Shown piece after piece: positions 51,583 through 60,991 of a DNA stretch of 64,000 bases. The notes below the pieces were generated by a model, which searched no databases, had not been told where the DNA came from, and saw nothing but the letters and a program-made list of their open reading frames with translations. Source of the DNA: Pedobacter psychrodurus (GTDB lineage Bacteria > Bacteroidota > Bacteroidia > Sphingobacteriales > Sphingobacteriaceae); NCBI RefSeq assembly GCF_004331735.1, contig NZ_SJSO01000008.1:62001-126000 (forward strand). Reading direction: 5' to 3'. Both the position numbers and the translations under genes were made by a program. The first letter of the stretch is position 1; every line of letters begins with the position of its first letter.

Positions 51583-52518
51583 ATGAAAAAATATCAGACA
51601 CTACTTTATTATTGCTATAGCTACATAGCGGATGCAGAACAATTTGCTGCCGAACATCTTAAATTTTGTAAATCTTTAGATCTAGTTGGACGTATTATCG
51701 TTGCCAATGAGGGATTAAATGGAACTGTTTCGGGAACCGTTGAGTCTTGTGATGCATACATGAAAGCGGTACATGCTGATGAAAGGTTTGCAAAAACAGA
51801 ATTTAAAATAGATAACGTTGAGGAGCCTTCTTTCCTCAAGATGCACTGCCGTTACAAATCAGAGATTGTACATTCTGGTTTAAGGGATACTTCGATTATT
51901 AATCCGAATGAAAAAACAGGCAAACATTTAGAACCTGTAGATTTCATGAAAATGAAGGATGACGAGGATGTAATTATCCTTGATGTGCGTTCTAATTATG
52001 AGCATAATTTAGGCAAGTTTAAAAATGCAGTAACGCTTGATATTGAAAATTTCCGCGATTTCCCTGAGCAGATTAATCAACTTGCCCAATATAGAGACAA
52101 GAAAATATTAACCTATTGTACCGGGGGTATTAAATGCGAAAAAGCTTCTGCTTTGCTTTTACACCATGGCTTTAACGATGTTTATCAATTGCACGGTGGC
52201 ATTATTAAATACGGAAAAGAAGCTGGTGGTAAAGACTTTGAAGGCAAATGTTATGTTTTTGATAACCGCATTGCTGTTGATGTAAATGAGGTAAACCCAA
52301 CTATCGTTTCGGTTTGTTATAATTGTGGTAAAACTACCCCAAAAATGATCAACTGTGCCAATCCAGAGTGTAATGAGCACATTACCCAATGCGATGAGTG
52401 TGGCGATCAGCTTCAAGGTTGCTGTTCAACAGCATGTACAACTAACCCACGCAAACGTCCTTACGATGGCTCAGGTTATTATGTAAAAGTTCCGCAGCCT
52501 GTTGCTGTGAAAAGTTAA
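51583..52518 (+). CDS. trhO: tRNA uridine(34) hydroxylase, rhodanese-type
   Basis: TrhO (YceA) hydroxylates U34 of some tRNAs. The 311-residue protein has an N-terminal acylphosphatase-like domain (LYYCYSYIADAEQFAAEH; GRIIVANEGLNGTVSGT), a rhodanese domain (about 115-225) with active Cys179 in YCTGGIKCEKAS, and a Cys-rich C-terminus (about 255-295) with CYNCGKTT, CANPEC, CDECGD and CCSTAC that probably binds zinc. The catalytic loop CTGGIRCEK-type is the hallmark. Length fits the family. Confidence 0.93.
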   Translation: MKKYQTLLYYCYSYIADAEQFAAEHLKFCKSLDLVGRIIVANEGLNGTVSGTVESCDAYMKAVHADERFAKTEFKIDNVEEPSFLKMHCRYKSEIVHSGLRDTSIINPNEKTGKHLEPVDFMKMKDDEDVIILDVRSNYEHNLGKFKNAVTLDIENFRDFPEQINQLAQYRDKKILTYCTGGIKCEKASALLLHHGFNDVYQLHGGIIKYGKEAGGKDFEGKCYVFDNRIAVDVNEVNPTIVSVCYNCGKTTPKMINCANPECNEHITQCDECGDQLQGCCSTACTTNPRKRPYDGSGYYVKVPQPVAVKS

Positions 52519-52528
52519 ACTTTGCTTA

Positions 52529-52612
52529 TTGTCTATTGGCTGATGGTTAATAGTTTAATGGTCAATAGCCATAGTTCACAGTCTATTAGCTAATAGTCAA
52601 AGAGTTAATAAC
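52529..52612. repeat. Word-type repeat left of the four-helix-bundle gene
   Basis: TTGGCTGATGGTTAATAG and TCTATTAGCTAATAGTC words. The reverse complement of 53045-53128 shares TGGTTAATAGT and AATGGTC-ATAGC. Confidence 0.55.
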
Positions 52613-52672
52613 GACAAAATCAAAGACCATAATGTTGAGAGAGATAATTATATTTATTTCAAATTTAACATT

Positions 52673-53023
52673 ATGGCTTTCAAATTTGAAGAATTAAAGG
52701 TTTGGCAGGTTTCATTAAAACTCAGCAACGAAATAGATATTATAGCAAAAAGTTTTCCTAGGATAGAACTTTTCAGTTTAGCTAATCAAATTAAGAAAGC
52801 TGCTGATTCAGTAAACCTTAATATTGCCGAAGGTTGCATGGGACAATCAAAACCTGAATTTTCAAGATTCTTAACTTATTCTGTCCGCTCTGGATTGGAG
52901 GTGGTAAGTTGCCTATTTATGGCTTTCTCCAGAGATTATATTACAGAGGCTGAGTTTAAAAGACTTTATGCTGAATACGAACAACTTTGTAAGATGATTT
53001 CTAAGTTAAAAAATTCATTGTGA
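52673..53023 (+). CDS. Four-helix-bundle protein (23S rRNA intervening-sequence type)
   Basis: This 116-residue protein is of the S23/IVP four-helix-bundle family, recognised by FEELKVWQVSLKLSNEI near the start, then FSLANQIKKAADSVNLNIAEG and the helical C-terminus. Such genes occur inside 23S rRNA intervening sequences and also alone in many Bacteroidota genomes; the related Avd protein serves diversity-generating retroelements. No reverse transcriptase or rRNA gene is nearby. The gene is flanked by word repeats (52529-52612 and 53045-53128) that are roughly complementary, which suggests it moved as a unit. The biochemical function is not established. Confidence 0.85.
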   Translation: MAFKFEELKVWQVSLKLSNEIDIIAKSFPRIELFSLANQIKKAADSVNLNIAEGCMGQSKPEFSRFLTYSVRSGLEVVSCLFMAFSRDYITEAEFKRLYAEYEQLCKMISKLKNSL

Positions 53024-53044
53024 CGTTAAGTCAATATTTACAGG

Positions 53045-53128
53045 AAATGGCAAATAGCCATGAACTACGCCATTAGCTATGGACCATTGACTATTAACCA
53101 GAAGATCTCAATCATTAGCTATTACCAC
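53045..53128. repeat. Word-type repeat right of the four-helix-bundle gene
   Basis: GCCATTAGCTATGGACCATT and GACTATTAACCA words, complementary to the left block at 52529-52612. Confidence 0.55.
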
Positions 53129-53163
53129 CTTATTAAACAATTTTTCATTTACTTTGTGTAATA

Positions 53164-56067
53164 ATGGGTATACCCAGTTACCATTTTATGCTAAACTACT
53201 TAAGGCTTCTAATACTACTATTCTGCTTCGCTACAAACACCTATGCATCAGAAATTAAAAGCATAGGAGTTCCCTATATAGAAAATTATCCAAAATCTGT
53301 TTATTCATCAGGAAACCAGAACTGGAGCATAGCAAAAGACAAAAATGGAGTAATGTACTTTGGCAACGCCGAAGGATTATTAACTTTCGATGGCCGCTAC
53401 TGGCAGAAATACCAGATGCCAAACCGGCAGATTGTGAGATCGGTAGCTACAGACAATAAGGGAAGAATTTACACCGGCAGCTTTGGCGAGTTTGGCTTTT
53501 GGTCGATTAAGAACAACAAACTAAGCTACAGTTCACTTACCAATCTATTACCAGAAGGCATCAAAATCAATGATGAAGTTTGGAAAATTTACGTAGACCA
53601 AAACCGGGTAATCTTCCAATCTTTTTCGAAGATCTTTATCTACAAAAACAACAAAATCGAGGTAGTAAAATCACCATCTTCATTTCTTTTCCTTCATAAG
53701 GCAAATAACAGATATTTTATCGAAGTGCTTGAAAAAGGCTTATTCGAGCTTGTTGGCGACAAATTAGTCTATATCCCAAACAGCGAAAAGCTAGGCAAAG
53801 AGGGGATATTATCTATTCTTGCTTATAAAACCAATGGCCTCATTATCGGTACAAGCAAAAATGGATTGTTTACCTATGACGGGAAAGATTTTACGCCTTT
53901 AAATACAACCGCTAACAGTTATCTTAAAACCTACCAGCTTAACAATGGAGTGAGTTTATTGGGTAAATATTTTGCTTACGGCACTATCCTTAATGGCTTG
54001 ATTATTATTGATGAAAATGGAAAAGTTGTTCAACGCATCAATAAATCTAGTGGCTTACAAAATAATACCGTTTTAAGTTTATATGCCGATAATGAGCAAA
54101 ATCTTTGGACGGGACTGGATAACGGAATCGACCGGATAGAACTCAATTCACCTTTATATTTCTATTTTGATAAAACAGGTCAATTTGGAACCGTTTATTC
54201 CAGTATCATCTTCAATAATAAAATTTATCTGGGCACCAATCAAGGGTTGTTTTATAGCCAATGGTCGCCGGATAACCTCCTACCTTTTAATTTTCAGTTA
54301 ATCCCAAACTCACAAGGCCAGGTATGGGATCTTGCCATTATCGATAATGAGTTAATATGTGGTCATAACAGCGGTACCTTTAAGGTAAATGGTGATAAAA
54401 TTGACTGGCTATCGAGATCTTCAGGTGGTTGGACCATCAAAAAACTAAATTCAAATCCAAATTACCTTATTCAGGGCACCTATACCGGGCTTTCTCTTTT
54501 TACAGAATCACCGTCTTCGGGATTAAAGTTTGCTATCAAAATTGCAGGCTTTGATGCCCCATCCAGATATGTAGAACAAGATAATAAGGGAGATATCTGG
54601 GTAGCACATGCCTATAAAGGTCTTTTTAAATTGAACTTAAGCGCTAATTACACTAGTGTGATCAGCACCAAGTATTTCGATGAGAAGAACGGGCTTCCGG
54701 GCAATTACAACATCAATATATTCAACTTAGAAAACAAAATTGTTTTTTCTTCTGATGCAGGTTTTTACACCTATGATGAATTGAGCAATAAATTTACCAA
54801 GTACGAAGCGCTTAATAAAGAACTCGGTTCTTTCGAGTCCTCCAATAAAATTATCAGTGCGGGTGACAAGAAATATTGGTTTATTAATCACGGTAAAACA
54901 GCCCTGGTTAACTTTAGCGAACCGGGTAAGGTAGAAATAGATTCGAATCAATTCAGCATTTTAGACGGCAGGATGGTGCAATATTATGAAAATATAAGCC
55001 GCATCAGCAATTCTATTTACCTGATTAGTGTGGATGATGGCTTTGTGATCTATAACCCAACGGCCAAGCTCAACTCGCAGAAGCAAAAACTTCCAGCAGT
55101 ATTGATCAGACGAGTAGAGGATATTACTGATAAGTTTTCGCTCATCAGTGAAGCTGGTAATGGTGAGGATCCTACGGAGATCCAAAACAGCCGTAACAAC
55201 ATCCGCATTTCCTATGCACTGCCCTATTACCGGCAAGCTAAGGTTAAATACCAGTTTTATTTAGAAGGCTATTCAAGGGCATGGTCTGATTGGACTTATG
55301 CTACACAAAAAGATTTCACTAATTTAAGTGCAGGTAACTATGTTTTTAAAGTTAGGGCGAAAACTGATGACCGCTCTGTAAGTGAGGAAGCTGTTTACAC
55401 ATTTACCATTTTACGTCCTTGGTATTTAAGCAACTGGGCCATTTTGTGCTATACTATTTTATTTGTAGTGGTATTGATTCTGGGCAAGAAAATTTACGAA
55501 AGAAAACTCCGCAGGGATAGTCAAAAAATCAGCGACCGTTTACAGGCTGAGCAGGAAGAGATATTAAGACAGGAAACTGAGACCAACGAAAAGCACATCA
55601 TCAAACTCCAAACTGAGAAATTACAAGCCGAATTAGCCTCGAAAAACAGGGAATTGGCCAATTCAGCCATGACCCTTGTTTATAAAAACGAACTACTCCA
55701 AAAACTGAGTGATGAGATTACCAAATTAAAAGACGAAAACGGGAAGAAGCTTTCTGATGATCAGACGCGCAAAATCCAGAAAGTAATCAATGACGGTATG
55801 AACGATGAACGTGACTGGCATTTATTTGAAAATAGTTTTAACGAGGCGCACGAAAGTTTCTTTAAAAAGTTAAAAGCGCAACATCCAGATCTTGTTCCGA
55901 ATGATTTAAAACTCTGCGCTTACCTCAGAATGAACATGAGCAGTAAAGAAATGTCGTCACTGTTAAACATCAGTTTAAGGGGTGTAGAAATACGCCGATA
56001 CCGCCTGCGCAAAAAACTCGAAGTACCTCACGATAAGAACTTAACTGAGTTTTTGATGGAGCTTTAA
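53164..56067 (+). CDS. Propeller sensor / LuxR-like HTH membrane regulator of the polysaccharide locus
   Basis: This 967-residue protein has a signal peptide (to about residue 28), a large repeat region of two-component regulator propeller units (about 40-650; for example ENWSIAKDKNGVMYFGNAEG-type blades), a Y_Y_Y domain (about 680-750), one helix (about 756-775), a charged coiled coil (about 785-855) and a C-terminal LuxR-type HTH (about 914-955, LRMNMSSKEMSSLLNIS). It lacks a histidine kinase or receiver domain, so it should pass a periplasmic glycan signal directly to DNA. The susC gene starts 364 bases downstream, after a terminator, which supports a role in this locus. Confidence 0.88.
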   Translation: MGIPSYHFMLNYLRLLILLFCFATNTYASEIKSIGVPYIENYPKSVYSSGNQNWSIAKDKNGVMYFGNAEGLLTFDGRYWQKYQMPNRQIVRSVATDNKGRIYTGSFGEFGFWSIKNNKLSYSSLTNLLPEGIKINDEVWKIYVDQNRVIFQSFSKIFIYKNNKIEVVKSPSSFLFLHKANNRYFIEVLEKGLFELVGDKLVYIPNSEKLGKEGILSILAYKTNGLIIGTSKNGLFTYDGKDFTPLNTTANSYLKTYQLNNGVSLLGKYFAYGTILNGLIIIDENGKVVQRINKSSGLQNNTVLSLYADNEQNLWTGLDNGIDRIELNSPLYFYFDKTGQFGTVYSSIIFNNKIYLGTNQGLFYSQWSPDNLLPFNFQLIPNSQGQVWDLAIIDNELICGHNSGTFKVNGDKIDWLSRSSGGWTIKKLNSNPNYLIQGTYTGLSLFTESPSSGLKFAIKIAGFDAPSRYVEQDNKGDIWVAHAYKGLFKLNLSANYTSVISTKYFDEKNGLPGNYNINIFNLENKIVFSSDAGFYTYDELSNKFTKYEALNKELGSFESSNKIISAGDKKYWFINHGKTALVNFSEPGKVEIDSNQFSILDGRMVQYYENISRISNSIYLISVDDGFVIYNPTAKLNSQKQKLPAVLIRRVEDITDKFSLISEAGNGEDPTEIQNSRNNIRISYALPYYRQAKVKYQFYLEGYSRAWSDWTYATQKDFTNLSAGNYVFKVRAKTDDRSVSEEAVYTFTILRPWYLSNWAILCYTILFVVVLILGKKIYERKLRRDSQKISDRLQAEQEEILRQETETNEKHIIKLQTEKLQAELASKNRELANSAMTLVYKNELLQKLSDEITKLKDENGKKLSDDQTRKIQKVINDGMNDERDWHLFENSFNEAHESFFKKLKAQHPDLVPNDLKLCAYLRMNMSSKEMSSLLNISLRGVEIRRYRLRKKLEVPHDKNLTEFLMEL

Positions 56068-56115
56068 TCTTACCGCTATAATCAAATTCCAGCGATCAAA
56101 AATTGCTGAAGCGAG

Positions 56116-56156
56116 CCTCGGGAACGTTTGCATAAAAATGGTTTTCGAGGTTTTTT
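56116..56156 (+). terminator. Intrinsic terminator after the regulator gene
   Basis: CCTCGGGAAC pairs with GTTTTCGAGG (10 bp with two G-U), loop of 15 bases, then TTTTTT. The rest of 56157-56431, the susC leader, has no exact -7 box or other clear signal. Confidence 0.75.
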
Positions 56157-56431
56157 CTGCTACCTTGCTAAATCGGCACTACATCATTACCTCTCATAGC
56201 TAGTTTCTAAACCCCACAAAACACTTAGTGTTATTAATACACTTGTGTGTATGTTAATATGATGTTAAAATCTAAAAAAAATGCGTTTTTAGGCTAAAAT
56301 GGCATCTGGTTTATTTAGGTGAGACACCTCAAAGCGCAAGATGATGTATTAATGTAGAGGTAAAAACACTTGCACATCAGCAAAAACAACCTCACATTTA
56401 ACTAACAATTAAACTAAATTTATAATAAAGC

Positions 56432-59400
56432 ATGAAAAGAATCTTTACAAGAATTTCTGTTCTCGCTGCATTTTGTTTGCTAACAATTAACGTAGCACTA
56501 GCGCAAAACATTACTGTAAAAGGTAAGGTTATTGATGGAGGTGATAAAACTCCATTACCAGGCGTAACTATTTTAATTAAAGGCACACAAAATGGTGCAC
56601 AAACAGATGTCAATGGAAATTACTCCATCAGCGTGCCTGCTAACGCTACATTAGTGTTCAACTTTGTAGGCTATACAGCTCAAGAACAAGCTGTAAACAA
56701 TCAAACAACTATTAACGTATCAATGGCTTCATCAACACAACAACTAGAGCAGGTTGTGGTTGTGGGTTACGGTACACAAAGAAAAATTGATGTAACAGGA
56801 TCAGTTGGAACGGTAAAAGGGGAAGACATATCTAAACAAGCATCTGTAAACCCGGTAAGTGCATTACAGGGAAAAGTTGCTGGTGTTTCTATTACAAATA
56901 ACGGTACGCCAGGTTCCTCTCCTCAAATTACGATCCGTGGTACAAGTACTATCTATGGAAAAACTGGGCCACTGTATGTGGTGGATGGTGTTTGGTATGA
57001 TGACATTAACTTTTTAAATCCGGCAGATATTGCGAACATCAGCATTTTAAAAGATGCGTCTTCACAATCAATTTATGGTATCCGTGCCGCTAATGGTGTT
57101 GTTCTGGTAACCACTGTAAAGGGTAAAAAAGGAACAGCAGTAATTAATTATAATGGGTCTGTTGGTATTCAAACAGTAACTAATCAGGTAGAAATGGCAA
57201 ATGCAAGTGAATATGCAACTGCGGTAAATGAAGCTTACAGCCTTCAAATCCCACCTGCTGCACCTTTATTTGCTAATACTAATTTAGGTGCCGGAACAGA
57301 TTGGTACAATCAGGTGCTAAGAAGTGCAGCTGTTACAAATCATCAGTTATCTATAAGCGGAGGAACAGAAAAATCAACCTACAATTTCTCTTTGGGCTAT
57401 CTTGATCAGGATGGGATTGTTAAAAATAATAATTATAAGCGCTACACTGTAAGGTTGGCTAATGATTTCCAAATTTTTGAACCTTTAAAAATCGGTTATA
57501 ATGTTGCCGGGACTTATAGTAAATCAAAAGATGCTCCTACAACTATTTTCAGGGCTATGTATGCGGCATCGCCAGTTGTACCTGTATTTAATACAGATGG
57601 CAGTTATGGTGATCCAAATGCCTTTAATTTAGGAAATGGAAGCAATATGAATCCTCAAGCTACACTCGATTTCTTTAATCAAAACACCACTAAATATAAA
57701 ATTAATGGTAATGTGTATGCAGAATTAAAATTCCTTAAAAACTTCACTTTCAAAACCAGTATTGGCGGAGATTTCGGACAGGAAGAAGTAAGAGGTTATG
57801 TACCAAAATATAAAGCTACGAACACTCAATTGAGCACTATAAGTAAACTTGATATAGATCGGATAGAAAATAGAAACTGGCTTGTTGAGAATACCTTAAC
57901 CTTTGATAAACGATGGAGCGATCATAGTTTAACAATCTTAGCAGGTCAAACCGCTCAGCGAAATAAAATGTATACCATCAATGCTGATGCACAAAATGTA
58001 CCTTACACCTCTGAAGGAGATTTATATTTGGCTTTAGGTGATGCTGCAGCCAGGAGTATTATCGATAAAGGAGAACTCAGTACCTTCTCATCGTATTTTG
58101 CAAGGGTTAATTATGGCTATAAAAATAAATATTTATTAAATGCCTCAATAAGAAGGGATGGCGCATCTCAATTCTTTGGTTCTGATAACGTTTGGGGAAA
58201 TTTCCCATCTATTGGAGCAGGCTGGGTAATCAGCAACGAAGAATTTATGAAAGACCAAAACATCTTTAGTAACTTAAAATTAAGGGGAAGTTGGGGTAAA
58301 GTAGGTAACGCGGGGGTTCCTTTTAATCCATCAACACAAACTGTAGATCAGTCTGCAGCCCTAATCGCAATTTTTGGAGGTATTCCTTACACAGGTGCTA
58401 GTATTAGAAGCATTGTTCCACCAACTTTATTTTGGGAAAGAAGTGCAGGAACCGACATCGGTTTGGAAATGGGCTTCTTTAAAAACAGATTAAATGTTGA
58501 GTTAGACTATTATAACAGAAAAACAGAGCAAGCGATATTTGATATCCCGGTTTTAGGAAGTTTAGGAACTGCAAACAGTTCTCTTATTGCGAATCAGGCA
58601 GATATCCAAAATCGTGGTTTTGAATTTTTAGCTACATGGGCAGATAAAACATCTGGTGGATTAACTTATTCAATCAGTGGAAACCTAGGAATAAACGTTA
58701 ACAAAGTATTAAACGTTACATCAGGCGCCAACCCTATTTACAAAGGTGGTGGGGGGTTAACTAGTGGATATGTTTCTACAAGAACAGTTAACAATAGAGC
58801 TATTGGAGAATTCTATGGTTACCAGGTTGCCGGTATATTCCAAACCGACGCAGAGGCCGCGGCATGGCCTGGGTTTAAAAAGGGCGATTTTAAATACGCC
58901 GACATCAATGGCGATGGAACTATCGATTTAAGAGACAGAGTTGTTCTTGGGAATCCTAACCCTAAATTCACCTATGGATTAAATACAAACTTCGCTTACA
59001 AGAACTTCGATCTAACAGTAGATATACAAGGTGTTGCTGATGTAGATGTATTTAATGCAAACCTGAGCAGTAGATTTGGTAATGAAAACTTCACTAAAGA
59101 TTTCTTTGATCACCGCTGGACTGGACCCGGAACTTCAAATACCTATCCTTCGGCAGATTTAGCGGGTGGGCTTAACAATGCACCAAATTCTTTCTACGTA
59201 GAAAAGGGCGATTATATCAGATTAAGAAATATTCAACTTGGTTACAGCTTGCCTATTGCAATTGTTAATAAATGGAAAATGCAAAGATTGAGAGTATTCT
59301 TAAACGCGCAAAATGCAGTTAACATTTTTGGATACAAAGGATTTAGTCCAGAGGTAGGTGGAACACCAACCAACGCAGGTATTGATACCAATGTGTATCC

Positions 59401-59443
59401 ATTGTTTGCTACTTATAACTTTGGAGTTAACGTAACTTTCTAA
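56432..59443 (+). CDS. SusC-type TonB-dependent receptor
   Basis: This 1003-residue outer-membrane receptor imports oligosaccharides with the SusD partner. It has a signal peptide ending in VALAQ (about residue 25), a carboxypeptidase-regulatory-like domain (about 27-112, GKVIDGGDKTPLPGVTILIK), the SusC linker EQVVVVGYGTQRK (about 105-118), a plug domain (about 120-230, with GPLYVVDGVWYDDINFLNP and NGVVLVTTVKGKKG) and a 22-strand type barrel ending in TYNFGVNVTF. No N-terminal STN domain is present, so FecR-type sigma signalling is not expected. susD follows by 10 bases. Confidence 0.95.
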   Translation: MKRIFTRISVLAAFCLLTINVALAQNITVKGKVIDGGDKTPLPGVTILIKGTQNGAQTDVNGNYSISVPANATLVFNFVGYTAQEQAVNNQTTINVSMASSTQQLEQVVVVGYGTQRKIDVTGSVGTVKGEDISKQASVNPVSALQGKVAGVSITNNGTPGSSPQITIRGTSTIYGKTGPLYVVDGVWYDDINFLNPADIANISILKDASSQSIYGIRAANGVVLVTTVKGKKGTAVINYNGSVGIQTVTNQVEMANASEYATAVNEAYSLQIPPAAPLFANTNLGAGTDWYNQVLRSAAVTNHQLSISGGTEKSTYNFSLGYLDQDGIVKNNNYKRYTVRLANDFQIFEPLKIGYNVAGTYSKSKDAPTTIFRAMYAASPVVPVFNTDGSYGDPNAFNLGNGSNMNPQATLDFFNQNTTKYKINGNVYAELKFLKNFTFKTSIGGDFGQEEVRGYVPKYKATNTQLSTISKLDIDRIENRNWLVENTLTFDKRWSDHSLTILAGQTAQRNKMYTINADAQNVPYTSEGDLYLALGDAAARSIIDKGELSTFSSYFARVNYGYKNKYLLNASIRRDGASQFFGSDNVWGNFPSIGAGWVISNEEFMKDQNIFSNLKLRGSWGKVGNAGVPFNPSTQTVDQSAALIAIFGGIPYTGASIRSIVPPTLFWERSAGTDIGLEMGFFKNRLNVELDYYNRKTEQAIFDIPVLGSLGTANSSLIANQADIQNRGFEFLATWADKTSGGLTYSISGNLGINVNKVLNVTSGANPIYKGGGGLTSGYVSTRTVNNRAIGEFYGYQVAGIFQTDAEAAAWPGFKKGDFKYADINGDGTIDLRDRVVLGNPNPKFTYGLNTNFAYKNFDLTVDIQGVADVDVFNANLSSRFGNENFTKDFFDHRWTGPGTSNTYPSADLAGGLNNAPNSFYVEKGDYIRLRNIQLGYSLPIAIVNKWKMQRLRVFLNAQNAVNIFGYKGFSPEVGGTPTNAGIDTNVYPLFATYNFGVNVTF

Positions 59444-59453
59444 TCGACTTAAA

Positions 59454-60926
59454 ATGAAAAAATATATAAATACACAATCATTTTTTGCTGCAGCTGCATT
59501 TAGTGCAGTACTTTTAACTGCATCATGCAAAAAAGATTTTCTAAATGTTCCGCCTCAGGCACAGCAGCCATCAGTAACCTTTTGGAAAACTCCTGAAGAT
59601 GCTTTAAAAGGTGTAAATGCCATTTATGCCAACTTACGCAGCTGGAACAACGTTGCTTTTAATACAATTGTTATCGAAAGCACTGGTTCTGATGAGGCAG
59701 ACAAAGGAAGTACACCTACCGATGCTACTTTCTTTAATCTTTACGATCAATTTACTGTAACTGCTACTCATGGGTCGTTGCAGGATTTTTGGACTGGCCA
59801 ATACCAGAATATAAATCTTTGCAACCAGGTTCTTGATAATATTCCAAATATTACCATGGATGAGACGTTGAGAAACAGATATCTGGCAGAAGCTAAATTT
59901 ATAAGAGCATATTCTTATTTCAGATTGGTTCGTGCCTATGGCAACGTGGTATTAAGGTTACATGTACCTAAAGACAATAGCGAATACAATCTGCCACAAT
60001 CAGATAAAGCTGCAGTTTATGCCCAAATAGAAAAAGATCTAAATGAAGCCGCAGCAGCTTTACCTCAATCGTATGGTGCCGCAGATTTAGGCAGAGCAAC
60101 TAAAGGTGCGGCAATTGGGCTGCATGCTAAAGTAGCTATGTATCAAAACAAATGGAGCGATGTACTTTCATTAACCAATCAGGTAATGACTATGGGATAT
60201 GATTTATTCCCTGACTTCGAAAAAGGTTTTAGAACTCAGAATGAAAATAACATTGAATCGTTATTTGAGGTACAGGCAGAATTAGTTCCTGGAAATGGAG
60301 ATGCTTCAAATTCGCAGTACAGCCAGGTTCAAGGTGTAGCTGGGATTATGGGCTGGGGTTTTAACACACCATCAGAGGCATTAGCTAATGCTTTTGAGAC
60401 AGGAGACCCACGTAAGGATGCTACAATATTATTTAAAGGTGAAACCACTCCACAGGGCGATTTAATTCCTACTACTGTACCAAATGAAAGATACAATCAA
60501 AAATCTTATGTGCCTTTTGCATTGCGTGTATCAGGATTTAATGAGGGTGCACAACAAAATTTCAGGGTATTAAGATTTGCAGATGTTCTTTTAATGAATG
60601 CAGAAGCTGCTAATGAGCAGGGGAATGCTTCCCAGGCATTAACTTCGCTTAACAGAGTCCGTAAACGCGCAAGAGGTGGGAATAATGCCATTCTTCCGGA
60701 TGTTACCATTACTGAAAAAACCGCTTTACGCACTGCAATCTGGAAAGAAAGACAAGTAGAACTTGCTATGGAAAACGACCGTTACTTTGATGTGATCCGT
60801 CAAGGAAGAGGCGCAGCAGTTTTTGGTGTTAAAGGCTGGAAAGCAAATAAAAATGAAGTTTGGCCAATTCCTCAGAACGAAATTGAACTAAGTGGCAACC
60901 TGTTAAAACAAAACCCTGGCTACTAA
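59454..60926 (+). CDS. SusD/RagB-type glycan-binding lipoprotein
   Basis: This 490-residue surface lipoprotein has a signal ending LTASC (Cys25) and then FLNVPPQ. The helical TPR-like fold of SusD is seen in AEAKFIRAYSYFRLVRAYGNVVL (in two parts), and the C-terminal RagB/SusD motif in LRFADVLLMNAEAANEQG and LNRVRKRA, ending GRGAAVFG and WPIPQNEIELSG. SusD proteins lie on top of SusC and bind the glycan. It starts 10 bases after susC, the normal pairing. Confidence 0.95.
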   Translation: MKKYINTQSFFAAAAFSAVLLTASCKKDFLNVPPQAQQPSVTFWKTPEDALKGVNAIYANLRSWNNVAFNTIVIESTGSDEADKGSTPTDATFFNLYDQFTVTATHGSLQDFWTGQYQNINLCNQVLDNIPNITMDETLRNRYLAEAKFIRAYSYFRLVRAYGNVVLRLHVPKDNSEYNLPQSDKAAVYAQIEKDLNEAAAALPQSYGAADLGRATKGAAIGLHAKVAMYQNKWSDVLSLTNQVMTMGYDLFPDFEKGFRTQNENNIESLFEVQAELVPGNGDASNSQYSQVQGVAGIMGWGFNTPSEALANAFETGDPRKDATILFKGETTPQGDLIPTTVPNERYNQKSYVPFALRVSGFNEGAQQNFRVLRFADVLLMNAEAANEQGNASQALTSLNRVRKRARGGNNAILPDVTITEKTALRTAIWKERQVELAMENDRYFDVIRQGRGAAVFGVKGWKANKNEVWPIPQNEIELSGNLLKQNPGY

Positions 60927-60991
60927 AATTATATCATTTTGATAAAGGTTGTCAGTTAACTCTGGCAGCCTTCTTTCCTTTATTCTATACT

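Noticed and set aside
52673..53023. Avd accessory gene of a diversity-generating retroelement
   Set aside because: No reverse transcriptase, template repeat or variable target is nearby.
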